Positions 1 to 8,676 are shown, counted from the first letter of the stretch. The stretch is DNA of 64,000 bases from DASUGC01 sp035606665 (GCA_035606665.1 DATNEY010000003.1:1-64000); one strand, 5' to 3'. Translations and numbers: made by a program. The notes: a model not told the origin generated them from the letters alone.

Positions 1-135
1 GTGGCTGCACCGCTACCGCCGCCTCGCCGTCCGCTACGAACGCCTCGACTTCGTCCACGAGGCGTTCCTCACCCTCGGCTGCATCCTCATCTGTTGGAAC
101 CAATTGAAGGCGGCGAGCTAATTTTGCAACGCACT
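1..135 (+). mobile_element. IS5-family insertion sequence, right-end remnant with transposase C-terminus
   Basis: Reading from base 2, an open frame without a start runs to TAA at 119-121. It encodes about 39 residues containing RLAVRYERLDFVHEAF and LGCILICWNQL, the typical C-terminus of DDE transposases of the IS5 family (usually RYER...HEAF..LGC.LICW). The rest of the element lies left of the window. Bases 122-135 (ATTTTGCAACGCAC read inward as GTGCGTTGCAAAA) look like an IS5-type terminal inverted repeat. The next bases CTAA (136-139) fit the YTAR target preference of IS5-like elements. The exact IS end is inferred because the left end is not visible. Confidence 0.75.
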
Positions 136-152
136 CTAAAGACCCGGCCTCC
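136..152 (-). repeat. Half REP element (GGAG-foot type), interrupted by the IS end
   Basis: On the minus strand this reads GGAGGCCGGGTCTTTAG, the first arm and loop of the REP unit that is complete at 20081-20105. The second arm is missing and is replaced by the IS end, so the IS appears to have inserted in the loop at CTAA/TTAG. The CCTCC foot abuts the ATG of the next gene at 153. Confidence 0.6.
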
Positions 153-2306
153 ATGGCGAATCCGGCATCCATGGCGACCGTCACCAGTCCGGCGACCGGG
201 CTTGGGATCATCCTCGGCACGGCCGCCTACATGAGCCCCGAGCAGGCGCGCGGTAGGACCGTCGATCGCCGCGCGGACATCTGGGCCTTCGGCGTCGTCG
301 CATTCGAACTCGTCACGGGCTCGCGACTGTTCGGCGGCGAAACGGTTTCCGACACGATCGCCGCCGTGCTGCGACAGGACGTTCCTTGGGATCGCCTGCC
401 GAAGAACACGCCTCTGAGATTCCAGCGCCTCCTGAGACATTGCCTCGATCGCGATCCGCGCAACCGTCTGAAAGACGCCGGCGACATCCGCATCGAGCTC
501 GACGACCTGATCGCCTCGAAGGTCAGCGACGAGGTCGCGTTGGGCGCCGTTGCTGTCGGGCGCCACGTCGCCGGCACGACGATGAGCCGCATGTGGACGA
601 TGTGGGCGCTCGGCATGATGCTTGGTATGGCGATCGGCTTCGGCCTCTGGTACGCCACATCCAGGCCCGCCGAGACCGAAGCGCCGTGGACCCAGTTCAC
701 CCAGATCACTGACGAAGCCGGCCGCGAGTCGTCGCCATCCATCGCTCCTGACGGCAATTCGATCGCTTACGAGAGCAACGTCGCTGGGAGCTGGGACATT
801 TACGTGCGACGCACCGGTGGACGCAATGCGACGAAGGTAGCCGCCGATCCCGTCCGTAACGAAGGCTCGCCAGCGTTCTCCCCAGACGGCAAGTCGATCG
901 CTTTCCATGAAGTCGACAACGACGGCGGTATCTTTGTTGTCGGCGCGACGGGGGAGTCGGAACACCGCATCAGCAACGCCGGGTTCCATCCGGCATGGTC
1001 GCCCGATGGCAAGTCGATCGCGTTCTGTCAGGAGCGCATCGTCAATCCCGCCTCCCGCGTGCTGGTCAGCACGATCTCCATCGTCGACGTCGCAAGCGGT
1101 GCGGTCAGGGAACTGACCAAGGGCGACGCCGTTCAGCCGGCCTGGTCGCCTTCAGGAACCCGTCTGGCGTACTGGGCTAACACGAGCGGGCAGCGTGACA
1201 TCTACACGATCGCGGCCACGGGCGGCGAGGCGATCAAGATCACCGACGATCCGGCGCTGGACTGGAGCGTCGTCTGGGCGCCCGATGGGCGCCACCTGTA
1301 CTTTGCGAGTGACCGCGGCGGAAACTTCAATTTGTGGCGGATTGCCGTCGATGAAAAGACTGGTGGCGCTACAGGCGCGCCGGAGCCGGTGACGATTGGT
1401 GTTGGCACGAACCTGGCGCATCCGAGCTTCTCTCGAGATGGGCTGAAACTCGCATTCGATTCGATGGTCACCTCCACGAATCCTGTGGCGCTGCCGGTCA
1501 CGGCTGGCGAGCGCGTCGGCGAACCCAGGTTCCTCTTTCGAAACGCCGGGATTTTCGCGCCGACCTCCGTGTCGCCCGATGGAACGATGCTTGCGATTTT
1601 TGGATCCTCACGGACCGAAGACGTCTGGTTGAGCCAGGTCGATGGCTCGGGTCTGCGCCGGCTCAACGACGACGCGTTCCGCGATCGCGTCCCGATGTGG
1701 CTCGACGACAACGAGTTGGTGTTCTACTCGAATCGCACGGGCAAGTACGAGATCTGGTCGATCCGGAAGGACGGCAGTGGCCTCACCCAGCTGTCCACTT
1801 CAAAGGAAACTATGAACTGGGCGGTCCCCGATCCGGTCAACCGGCGTATCTGGGCGTTTGCCGCTGGGTTGCCGTACACGATTGCGCTTGGCCAGAAGAC
1901 GCCTCAGATACCTGCGGTCATGCCCATCATCAATGTGGACGGTGGATACCTCCGCCTGCATGCGGTCTCCCGCGACGGCAAACGGTTCGCCGGTCTCGCC
2001 TTGTCCAGGGCCGGAACCCGTCTGGGAGTCGGGTGGCACAACTTCGAGACGGGCGAAACGTGGGTGTCGCCGGAATCGCCTGACCTCGGACTGCCGGCAT
2101 GGCTCGACGATGAGCGAATCGTTTACGTGGTGAACGGCCAGCTCGCGGTCGTCGATCTCGCCAAGCGCCGTCGCGTTATCGGCGGACCGTTCACGTTCGA
2201 CCTCAATACCAACGTCATGCCCGCGGTCGCGCCCGATCACCGCACCGTCTTCGTCGGCGGCGGCACGACCGAGGCGGATGTCTGGATGGTGGAGCGAAGG
2301 AAGTGA
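153..2306 (+). CDS. 5'-truncated Ser/Thr kinase with PD40/TolB-like propeller
   Basis: The 717-residue frame begins inside a eukaryotic-type kinase. Residues 22-31 (GTAAYMSPEQ) are the end of the activation segment, and DIWAFG and the C-lobe follow to about residue 120. The glycine-rich loop, the VAIK lysine, HRD and DFG are all absent. A membrane segment lies near residues 142-168, followed by about 500 residues of propeller repeats of the type FSPDGKSIAF and WSPDGRHLYF. The family normally has about 850-900 residues, as in the complete copy at 24159-26765. No kinase activity is possible from what remains; an anchored periplasmic propeller could still be made from the ATG at 153. The missing half coincides with the REP/IS junction, so this is probably a pseudogene or a decayed fragment. 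Confidence 0.8.
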   Translation: MANPASMATVTSPATGLGIILGTAAYMSPEQARGRTVDRRADIWAFGVVAFELVTGSRLFGGETVSDTIAAVLRQDVPWDRLPKNTPLRFQRLLRHCLDRDPRNRLKDAGDIRIELDDLIASKVSDEVALGAVAVGRHVAGTTMSRMWTMWALGMMLGMAIGFGLWYATSRPAETEAPWTQFTQITDEAGRESSPSIAPDGNSIAYESNVAGSWDIYVRRTGGRNATKVAADPVRNEGSPAFSPDGKSIAFHEVDNDGGIFVVGATGESEHRISNAGFHPAWSPDGKSIAFCQERIVNPASRVLVSTISIVDVASGAVRELTKGDAVQPAWSPSGTRLAYWANTSGQRDIYTIAATGGEAIKITDDPALDWSVVWAPDGRHLYFASDRGGNFNLWRIAVDEKTGGATGAPEPVTIGVGTNLAHPSFSRDGLKLAFDSMVTSTNPVALPVTAGERVGEPRFLFRNAGIFAPTSVSPDGTMLAIFGSSRTEDVWLSQVDGSGLRRLNDDAFRDRVPMWLDDNELVFYSNRTGKYEIWSIRKDGSGLTQLSTSKETMNWAVPDPVNRRIWAFAAGLPYTIALGQKTPQIPAVMPIINVDGGYLRLHAVSRDGKRFAGLALSRAGTRLGVGWHNFETGETWVSPESPDLGLPAWLDDERIVYVVNGQLAVVDLAKRRRVIGGPFTFDLNTNVMPAVAPDHRTVFVGGGTTEADVWMVERRK

Positions 2307-2980
2307 CGATGAAATCCTCCGAAGTACTAGCCACGTTGAAGAAGCTCGGCAAACCGCAGACGGCGGCGATCTACAAACGTCACGAATCTGGTGACAACGT
2401 CTTCGGCGTCCTGACGCCGGAGCTTGTGAAGCTGCGCAAGACGATCAAGGTCGACCACGCCCTCTCGCAGGATCTCTGGAGGACCGGCAACGCCGAGGCC
2501 CGAATCCTGGCGCTCCAGATCGCCGACCCGGCGAAACTGACGAGGTCGGCGATGGACAAAGTGGTGGAGGAGAGCTCCGCCTGGTTCTTCGGCCCTTATG
2601 TCGCTGAGCTTGTCGCCCGAAGCCCAATCGCCGACGACACGATGCGCGCGTGGATGAAGTCGAAGGACGAGTCGTTCCGGCAGATCGGCTACGGAATCCT
2701 CGGGATGCGGTTGAGGGACGACCCGGACTCAGTCAGCGATGCGGACGCCGCGAAGATCCTGGCCACGATTGAGAAGGAAATCCACGGGTCGCCAAACCGG
2801 TCGCGTCACGCGATGAACGGCGCGCTGATTGCCATCGGGGTCGCCAAGTCCAACCTGCGCAAGAAGGCGACCGAGGCGGCGAAACGGATCGGCAAGGTCC
2901 AGGTTGACCACGGCGAGACGAACTGCAAGACGCCGGACGCGGCGGCGTACATCGAGAAAGCGGCGAAGCGGAAGCGCTGA
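2303..2980 (+). CDS. DNA alkylation repeat (AlkD/AlkC-like) HEAT protein
   Basis: The 225-residue protein is built of HEAT-like helical repeats and has the N-terminal ALKD pattern (KPQTAAIYKRHESGDNVFGV, then LRKTIKVDHALSQDLW). AlkD-type glycosylases bind and excise bulky or cationic alkylated bases without flipping them. The C-terminus (VDHGETNCKTPDAAAYI) is the conserved tail of a common bacterial subfamily whose glycosylase activity is mostly unproven. GTG at 2303 overlaps the TGA of the upstream gene, so the two are translationally coupled. Lysine-rich ends and no signal peptide indicate a cytoplasmic protein. Confidence 0.85.
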   Translation: MTMKSSEVLATLKKLGKPQTAAIYKRHESGDNVFGVLTPELVKLRKTIKVDHALSQDLWRTGNAEARILALQIADPAKLTRSAMDKVVEESSAWFFGPYVAELVARSPIADDTMRAWMKSKDESFRQIGYGILGMRLRDDPDSVSDADAAKILATIEKEIHGSPNRSRHAMNGALIAIGVAKSNLRKKATEAAKRIGKVQVDHGETNCKTPDAAAYIEKAAKRKR

Positions 2981-3001
2981 GCCCCGCCTCGCCGTCTCCG
3001 A

Positions 3002-3637
3002 TCAGGAACGCATGATTCGCCGGCGAAGCGCCGGCGTCACCGCGAGTAGACCGAAACCGAGCAGTGCCAGAGTGGCCGGCTCTGGAACGGCTCGCGGGCT
3101 CTCGTACTCGACGAAATAGCCAATGACGGGATCCTGCGGATACTCGGGCAGCCCTTGCGTGCCCGAGTCGTCGAGCCAGAAACCAGGCGGCGCGGGTCCA
3201 CTGGTTCCGATATTGAAGTACGCGATTCCGGCGTTGTTGGGTTCACCACCTCCGAAGTTCGTATAGGTGTGCGGCTGTCCAGCCTCCGGCCCGACCAGCC
3301 ACCCGAGGTAATTGCCACCGATCCAGGCGCCCAGAAATCCTGTCAGGTTGTAACTGGTAGCGAGTCCCGCCAGAAAGCTGTTTTCCGCGGCGGACGTAAT
3401 CGTGACGAGGTGACCGTTCACGCCGCCGAAGGTGCTGGCGGCCGCGGCGGCCTGTGCCGCCGACCAGGTATTCGCCGAGCCGTCGGAGAACACCGTCGGC
3501 AGGACGATGACGAGGTCGTAGAAATTGGAACCGAACTGGATGGGTGAAGCTTCCGCCCGGGCGGTGACGGCCAGAAAACCGCCGGCGGCAAGGAACAGCG
3601 TGAGAGCGCGACGTAAGCGTGACAATCTCATACTCAA
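3002..3637 (-). CDS. PEP-CTERM protein with C-type lectin-like domain
   Basis: A 211-residue secreted protein. A signal peptide (residues 1-30, ending AEAS) is followed by a C-type lectin-like fold: TWSAAQAAA, GHLVTITSAAEN, AWIGGN, and GGGEPNN, where the WND/EPN-type calcium-site motif is only partly kept. The C-terminus is a PEP-CTERM sorting signal (VPEPATLALLGFGLL then RRR), cut by an exosortase and linked to surface or exopolysaccharide export. No exosortase is in the window. The start has a clear AGGAG 8 nt upstream. A perfect hairpin of two CGCCGGCG arms (3018-3036) covers the last codons and may act as a terminator. Confidence 0.88.
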   Translation of the reverse strand: MSMRLSRLRRALTLFLAAGGFLAVTARAEASPIQFGSNFYDLVIVLPTVFSDGSANTWSAAQAAAAASTFGGVNGHLVTITSAAENSFLAGLATSYNLTGFLGAWIGGNYLGWLVGPEAGQPHTYTNFGGGEPNNAGIAYFNIGTSGPAPPGFWLDDSGTQGLPEYPQDPVIGYFVEYESPRAVPEPATLALLGFGLLAVTPALRRRIMRS

Positions 3638-3794
3638 TCTCCTGGCGTTGTGAACTTCGATCCAGGAAACTTACGCTCCGCCACCGCGAAGCGTCCCGTA
3701 ATTCCTCCGCAATTCTGACGAAAGAATGCGATTCCGACGCGAGGCTCAGGCGCGGAAGCCTTGAAGACATCCCGCAGGAAGAGATCTGTCTCCT

Positions 3795-4895
3795 TTACGT
3801 AGGCAGCGCCAGAAACTCTTTGAACCGCTCGACCTCGCGGTCGAGTTGCCTGCTGAACGCGCGGTCGCGTGGCGGGCGGCGCGCAGCGTACCCGAATGTC
3901 GCGTCCAGGGTGCCCCCGACGACAGACAGATTGGCCCATCCGATGACTTCCGAGCGCCAGAGCACGGGCATCGCGTAGTAGCCAAACCGCCGCTTCTTCG
4001 CGGGCGTGTACGCCTCGAAGCGATACGGCCATCCCCACAGCAGTTCGAACCGTCGCCGGTCCCAGACGATGGGATCGAATGGCGTCAGAAAACGCAGATC
4101 GTCTTGCGCGCTCCCGCTCTCTGGGTGCTCACCGGCCGGCCAGTACCAGTCGATGCCGTGGACGCGCTCGCGGACGAGGCGTCGCCGGGCTCGTTCGAGG
4201 GCCGTGGGAATCAACCCCCGCCACTGCGGCACCGCGTAACGAAGCCGGCCTACGACGTACGCGAGCGATGGCGCCGGCAGAGGCGCGTATTTGTTGACGA
4301 CAACGTCAACCAGACTGTCGATGCGCTCCTGCCTGGAAAGTTCGCGCGGCAAAGGTGTATCCGGGCGTATCGCGTAGCGCCGGATGCCCTTGTCGCGCCC
4401 CGTCACGCGCAGCCAGCCGCGATAGTGCATGTCCTCCAGCAGGTGAGTCGTCGCATTCGACGAGCCGCCCCAGTAGTTGGTGACGGTCCCATGCGCAAAA
4501 TGCGCGTCGACCTCAGTGGGATGGACGTCCCCCTTGTCACGAACGAACGCGAGCAGCTTCTGCCTGCGGCTTCGCGGCTTCGAGATCGCCGGCGGCTGCT
4601 CCCTCGGGTGCATCAGCGCGTGTAGCTCACGTGACACGAATCCGTAGTTGATGAAGACGTCTTCCTCGACGCCGAGCCCCCCATAGAGTCGATCCAGATC
4701 GCCGGCCTTGTAGCCCGCGACACGATGGCGAAGCGTGAGGTCCTGTGCCCGGGCAGGTGCGCGAATCGGATCCGCCTGCACGAATCCGAACCGTTCGAAG
4801 GCGTGCTCGAGCGTGCGCGGCGTGAAGAGGCTGCGAGCCACGGCGAATTCGCGGAGGGCGGTTTCCGGTCGAGGTTTCTGTGGCACCATATCCAT
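3795..4895 (-). CDS. YcaQ/AlkX-type winged-helix DNA glycosylase family protein
   Basis: About 366 residues of the YcaQ (AlkX, DUF1006) family: three winged-helix domains that unhook interstrand crosslinks in E. coli and release alkylated purines. The family signature QADPIRAPARAQ is near residue 36 and supplies the QxD active-site motif. Later blocks (YGFVSRELHALMHPRE, WGGSSNATTHLLEDMHYRGWLRV, RFLTPFDPIVWDR) also fit. I start at ATG 4895 because the open frame upstream (to 5003) is antisense to the divergent gene and does not resemble the family. Its start is 1 bp from that of the gene at 4897. With the AlkD-like gene at 2303 it makes two alkylation-repair families within 3 kb. Confidence 0.85.
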   Translation of the reverse strand: MDMVPQKPRPETALREFAVARSLFTPRTLEHAFERFGFVQADPIRAPARAQDLTLRHRVAGYKAGDLDRLYGGLGVEEDVFINYGFVSRELHALMHPREQPPAISKPRSRRQKLLAFVRDKGDVHPTEVDAHFAHGTVTNYWGGSSNATTHLLEDMHYRGWLRVTGRDKGIRRYAIRPDTPLPRELSRQERIDSLVDVVVNKYAPLPAPSLAYVVGRLRYAVPQWRGLIPTALERARRRLVRERVHGIDWYWPAGEHPESGSAQDDLRFLTPFDPIVWDRRRFELLWGWPYRFEAYTPAKKRRFGYYAMPVLWRSEVIGWANLSVVGGTLDATFGYAARRPPRDRAFSRQLDREVERFKEFLALPT

Positions 4896-4896
4896 T

Positions 4897-5403
4897 GTGA
4901 GGTTGATCGAGCGCCTCAGGATTGCCTTCCTGGGCCGGCGCCTGCCGGATGCGATCAAGCCGGACCTCGACGCGCTGGCCGCCAAAGCCGGCGAAATCAG
5001 CAACGAATGCTACGACGCACTGACTGCGGCCTCGGCGCTGCGAACCAAAGTCGTTGCGTCTTCGGACGCTGCGGCGTCAGCCGAAGCCAATTTGATTGCT
5101 CTTGGCGGAGTGCTCGAGGCGTTTGACGGCCACGAGACACGTATCCATGACCTGGTCGCCAAGTTTCACGAACTGGAACATTCTGTTCTGGTTCGACTCG
5201 AGGATCTCTCTGCGATCTACCGGCCGTCGGACTCAGAGAAGACACGCCTGCTTGAAGAGGTCGAGGCGATCCGCCGGCCGGCCACCGATCTGCACGCTCA
5301 ATTCCTGCACGACTTCATGAGCCTCGAGCGTTTGTGGCAGCAGTGGTCACCCATCGACCAGCGGCATCAGAAGCCGGAACAGGTCTCGCGCAGGCGGGCG
5401 TAG
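4897..5403 (+). CDS. Hypothetical helical protein
   Basis: 168 residues from GTG 4897; no family recognised. The composition is strongly helical (AKAGEISNECYDALTAASAL, HDLVAKFHELEHSVLVRLEDL, EKTRLLEEVEAIRRPATDL), suggesting a coiled-coil or four-helix bundle. There is no signal peptide or membrane segment. The open frame continues upstream to 4735, but that part is antisense to the YcaQ-like gene, so the later start is preferred. Confidence 0.6.
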   Translation: MRLIERLRIAFLGRRLPDAIKPDLDALAAKAGEISNECYDALTAASALRTKVVASSDAAASAEANLIALGGVLEAFDGHETRIHDLVAKFHELEHSVLVRLEDLSAIYRPSDSEKTRLLEEVEAIRRPATDLHAQFLHDFMSLERLWQQWSPIDQRHQKPEQVSRRRA

Positions 5404-5406
5404 TTC

Positions 5407-6066
5407 TCAGCCCTTCGGTACCTGAAATCCAAACACGATGTAGGCGACGGACGCCGAGTTGCCTCCGGCGGGACGGGCCGGACGGAACTTCCATTGACGC
5501 GCGGTAGTGAGTGCAGTGCTGTCGAAGCCAGCGGCAGGCACACGGACGTTTGCGGCGGTCACATCGCCTCTCGCGTCGACTTTCACTTCGACCAGAACGA
5601 CTCCCGGAGCCATGGTGCCGGCCGGATAGGTGGGCGTGACGACGGACGTGGGAAACGGAATCTCGGCGGAGACGCGCGCGACGTCTTTCGGCACCTCGCC
5701 GAGCGTGGCGCCGATGACGGCCGGCGCGCGGAACACACCGGCGACCAGCACTTTGCTCTCGATGCCCTCGGTCGTGGGTCCGCCGGGCTTCCGGCGGGCC
5801 GGCGGGATGTCCACCTCCGCGGGCGAGAATTTCCAGCTCCTGACGGCGTCAACCATTCGTCCGGTGAATGGAGCAGTCTCGCGCAATGGCTTGATCCCGC
5901 TGATCCCGCCCTTCGCATCCAGTGAGACTTCGAGCAGGACCTCGCCGCCGCCGACCACATCCGAATTCACGGCCAGGGTCGGGACGCGGCCGCTTTCGAA
6001 CAGCGCCGGTGTATCCGCGCCGGTACTCACCACCACGGCCATGGCCATCAGGAGTGCGAGCTTCAT
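5407..6066 (-). CDS. Secreted protein with two TonB_C-like domains
   Basis: A 219-residue protein with a short signal peptide (MKLALLMAMAVVVSTGA). Two copies of the TonB C-terminal fold follow. Each has a VLLEVSLDAKG or VLVEVKVDARG strand and a distal AVRSWKFSPA or TARQWKFRPA motif. It lacks the N-terminal membrane anchor and proline-rich spacer of true TonB, so it is a periplasmic TonB_C-only protein of unknown partner. Start: TATCCT (6073-6078, minus strand) is followed by exactly 6 nt and then ATG 6066, which fits leaderless initiation and makes the in-frame ATG at 6072 less likely. Confidence 0.78.
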   Translation of the reverse strand: MKLALLMAMAVVVSTGADTPALFESGRVPTLAVNSDVVGGGEVLLEVSLDAKGGISGIKPLRETAPFTGRMVDAVRSWKFSPAEVDIPPARRKPGGPTTEGIESKVLVAGVFRAPAVIGATLGEVPKDVARVSAEIPFPTSVVTPTYPAGTMAPGVVLVEVKVDARGDVTAANVRVPAAGFDSTALTTARQWKFRPARPAGGNSASVAYIVFGFQVPKG

Positions 6067-6072
6067 AGTCAT

Positions 6073-6078
6073 AGGATA
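6073..6078 (-). promoter_or_regulatory. -10 hexamer TATCCT of leaderless promoter
   Basis: TATCCT lies 6 nt upstream of ATG 6066, with no Shine-Dalgarno sequence. The spacing places the transcription start at the start codon. Confidence 0.5.
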
Positions 6079-6165
6079 CGACCCGAACCGCGCCGCCGAC
6101 GACCAACAGATTCGTGATCGCCTCACGGCCCGTGAGATAGAGTTCAGCCTGTTCGGAGGCTTCAA

Positions 6166-6663
6166 ATGCCGAGACTCTGCGCAACCGCCATCGCCCTGCT
6201 GTCCGTCGTTGTCGTGAGCCTCAGTGCCTCGCAGACGGCGCCAGCCTCGTCGACTCGTGACATCGATCGCGACGTCTGGTCCGTCTTCGTGGCCACCGTG
6301 GCCGCGGACGACATCGTCGGTATGGGCAACGTGTATTTGCCGAATGCCGTGCTGGTCGACCCGCGGGCAACACATCCAATCAAAGAGACCCTGGCGCGAT
6401 GGGGAAAGGACATGGTCGCCGCGAAAGCCAAGGGCAACAGGGCGACCGTTGAGTTCCGTTTTTCGCGGCGCCAGGACGATGCGACCACGGCGTTCGAGAG
6501 CGGCATCTTCAACTACACGGTCATCGAGAAGTCCGGCGCGAGCAATTCGAAGTTCTATCCCTTCGAGGAGCTCCTGGTGAAGACAAACGGCAAGTGGCGT
6601 GTGCTGATGGAGCGCCAGTTCGCGGAGGTGACGCGGGGCGCGTGGGACAAGCTGCCGAAGTAG
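6166..6663 (+). CDS. Secreted SnoaL/NTF2-like domain protein
   Basis: 165 residues with a signal peptide (cleaved near SLSASQTAPA) followed by an NTF2-like cone fold: DIDRDVWSVFVATVAADDIVGMGNVYLPNAVLVDP, and a C-terminal strand KTNGKWRVLMERQF. Such proteins are small ligand-binding or isomerase-like domains; function cannot be assigned. Start chosen for GGAGG at 6156-6160 before ATG 6166. Confidence 0.75.
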   Translation: MPRLCATAIALLSVVVVSLSASQTAPASSTRDIDRDVWSVFVATVAADDIVGMGNVYLPNAVLVDPRATHPIKETLARWGKDMVAAKAKGNRATVEFRFSRRQDDATTAFESGIFNYTVIEKSGASNSKFYPFEELLVKTNGKWRVLMERQFAEVTRGAWDKLPK

Positions 6664-6697
6664 CTCGTGCCATGAGCCCGCACGAAGGCGTGGAAGG

Positions 6698-7507
6698 TTG
6701 ACCGGGTACTTCGTCCTCGTCTGCGCCGTCAGCTGGTCCTTCTTCTACATTGCCAGCGTTCTTCCGGATTCAGTTGCGCGCGCGGTCGTATTCGATGCCG
6801 GCGTCTTCACGCCTGGCATCCTCGCCTTGGTCTTCACGGCGTGGCAGCAGCGCAGCCGGGGAGTGAGGAAACTCATCGCGCGGCTGGTCGAGGTCGATGT
6901 GCCCGTGTGGTGTTATGTCTTCGCCGTCAGCTACATGGCCGCGGCGAAGCTCATCACCGCAACGATGTTTCGCGCGATCTACGGGCAGTGGCCGAGCTTC
7001 GGTTCCGAGGCCTGGTACGTGATCGCGGCCGCCACGGTGTTCTCGACCGTCGTCGGCGGTCAGGCCGGCGAGGAACTCGGCTGGCGCGGCTATGGGCTGC
7101 CCAGGCTCGTGTCGCGACTCGGCCTGCGCTCGGCCTCCATCATCATCGGCGTCGTCTGGGCCGTGTGGCATCTGCCGTTGTTCTTCTGGTTTCCGGAGGC
7201 GGATAAGTTCGGCCAGTCGTTCCCAACCTATGCCCTGGGCGGCGTGGCCATTTCCGTGGCGATGACGTGGCTCTACGCCCGCGCGAACGGAAGTCTGTTC
7301 CTGATGATGCTGATGCATTCGGCGATCAACCAGTCAGTGGGAATCGTCTCGTCGGCAGTGCCGGGCGCGACCAACGCGTTTGCTCTGAGCTCGTCGCCTG
7401 CAGCCTGGATCACGGTTGGTGTGCTGTGGGCGTTTGGAATCTACGCGCTGGTCGGGATGCCGCGTCATGCTGAGAAACCACATTCAGCTCTCCATCGGCC
7501 CGACTAG
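6698..7507 (+). CDS. CPBP-family intramembrane protease (CAAX prenyl protease-like)
   Basis: A 269-residue polytopic protein with about 7-8 membrane segments. It carries the three CPBP/Abi active-site blocks: EELGWR (EExxxR) near residue 126, HLPLFFW near residue 153, and HSAINQS near residue 206. These place glutamate and histidine metal ligands inside the membrane, as in Rce1/MmRce1. The substrate is unknown; bacterial members serve in bacteriocin self-immunity or membrane-protein turnover. The start is TTG 6698; no ATG or GTG in this frame lies closer to the first membrane segment. Confidence 0.85.
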   Translation: MTGYFVLVCAVSWSFFYIASVLPDSVARAVVFDAGVFTPGILALVFTAWQQRSRGVRKLIARLVEVDVPVWCYVFAVSYMAAAKLITATMFRAIYGQWPSFGSEAWYVIAAATVFSTVVGGQAGEELGWRGYGLPRLVSRLGLRSASIIIGVVWAVWHLPLFFWFPEADKFGQSFPTYALGGVAISVAMTWLYARANGSLFLMMLMHSAINQSVGIVSSAVPGATNAFALSSSPAAWITVGVLWAFGIYALVGMPRHAEKPHSALHRPD

Positions 7508-7557
7508 AATCCGAGTGGCCGATGCAAGACGGAGTCCTGCGACCTGCTATAGATCGC

Positions 7558-8676
7558 TCACCGCTGGACTCCGAACCGGAACACCGTCATCGACTCGTAC
7601 TTCTGTCCGGGCCTCAGAATCGCCGATGGGAAGTTCGCGTGATTCGGTGAATCCGGGAAGTGCTGGGTTTCGAGACAGAGCCCGCTGCGCCGGCCATAGA
7701 CGGTGCCGCCCTTGCCGGTGATCGATCCGTCGAGCTTATTGCCCGAGTAGAACTGGATCCCCGGCTCGGTGGTCTGCACCTCGAGCGTGCGGCCACTCTT
7801 TGGTTCCAGGAGCCGCGCGGCGAGAGATAAGCCGGCGCCACGTCGTTCGAGAACGAAGTTATGGTCGAAGCCGCCGCCGATTTTCAGCTGCGGATGGTCG
7901 GCATCAATTCGTTCGCCGATGACCGCCGGCTTGCGGAAGTCGAAGGGCGTGCCGGCCACGGGCGTGACCGTGCCGATCGGGATCTGCGTCGCATCGACGG
8001 GAGTGAAGGCGCCGGCGTTCAACGTCAGTACGTGTCCACCGATGTCGCCCGCGTCTTGTCCGGCCAGATTGAAGTAGCTGTGCTGCGTGAGGTTCAGCGG
8101 CGTGGCCGTGTCTGTCGTGGCCGAGTATCTCACCGAGAGGGCATTGTCTTCGGACAGGGCATACGTCACAGTGACACGCAGGTTGCCGGGATAGCCCTCT
8201 TCGCCGTCGGGGCTGAGCCTCGAGAAAACAACTTGACTCGAGGTCGCGGACGTCACGGGCCACACGACCTTGTCGAATCCCACTACGCCGCCGTGGAGGT
8301 GATTGGGACCGTTGTTGACCGCGAGGGTGTATTCACGCCCGTCGAGGGTGAACCTACCCTTCGCGATTCGGTTTCCGTAGCGGCCGACCACCGCGCCGAA
8401 GAACCGCGAACGGGTCAGGTAGCCCTCGAGCGCATCGTGTCCAATCACAACGTCAGCAAAGCGGCCGGCGCGGTCGGGTACGCGGATCGACTGAATGATG
8501 GCGCCGTAGCTGATGAGTCGCACTTCCATCCCGCTCTTGTTCGTGAGCGTGAACACTTCCACCATCGTCCCATCGGGCATCGTCCCAAACGGCGCGCGCG
8601 CGGTGGTTCCCGGCTGCCGCTGGGGGAGCGCGACGGCGGCCGCGATCAGAAGCCCGCCAAGAAGTGTTCGGAACAT
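7558..8676 (-). CDS. galM: Aldose 1-epimerase (galactose mutarotase), exported
   Basis: About 372 residues. A signal peptide (MFRTLLGGLLIAAAVALPQ) precedes the GalM fold. Visible motifs: GRYGNRIAKGRF, the catalytic-His region NGPNHLHGG, LTQHSYFNLAG, and EPGIQFYSGN near the catalytic Glu. It interconverts alpha and beta anomers of galactose, glucose or xylose, here probably in the periplasm. ATG 8676 is preferred over 8688 because TATGCT (8684-8689, minus) lies 7 nt upstream and the second start gives a cleaner signal peptide. It is divergent from the MFS sugar-acid transporter at 8697, suggesting a shared sugar theme. Confidence 0.92.
   Translation of the reverse strand: MFRTLLGGLLIAAAVALPQRQPGTTARAPFGTMPDGTMVEVFTLTNKSGMEVRLISYGAIIQSIRVPDRAGRFADVVIGHDALEGYLTRSRFFGAVVGRYGNRIAKGRFTLDGREYTLAVNNGPNHLHGGVVGFDKVVWPVTSATSSQVVFSRLSPDGEEGYPGNLRVTVTYALSEDNALSVRYSATTDTATPLNLTQHSYFNLAGQDAGDIGGHVLTLNAGAFTPVDATQIPIGTVTPVAGTPFDFRKPAVIGERIDADHPQLKIGGGFDHNFVLERRGAGLSLAARLLEPKSGRTLEVQTTEPGIQFYSGNKLDGSITGKGGTVYGRRSGLCLETQHFPDSPNHANFPSAILRPGQKYESMTVFRFGVQR

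Noticed and set aside
7416..7721. 101-codon plus-strand frame after the CPBP gene with TAGAAT 4 nt before a GTG
   Set aside because: It runs antisense into galM, the spacing is off, and the protein is Arg/Ser-rich with no family.
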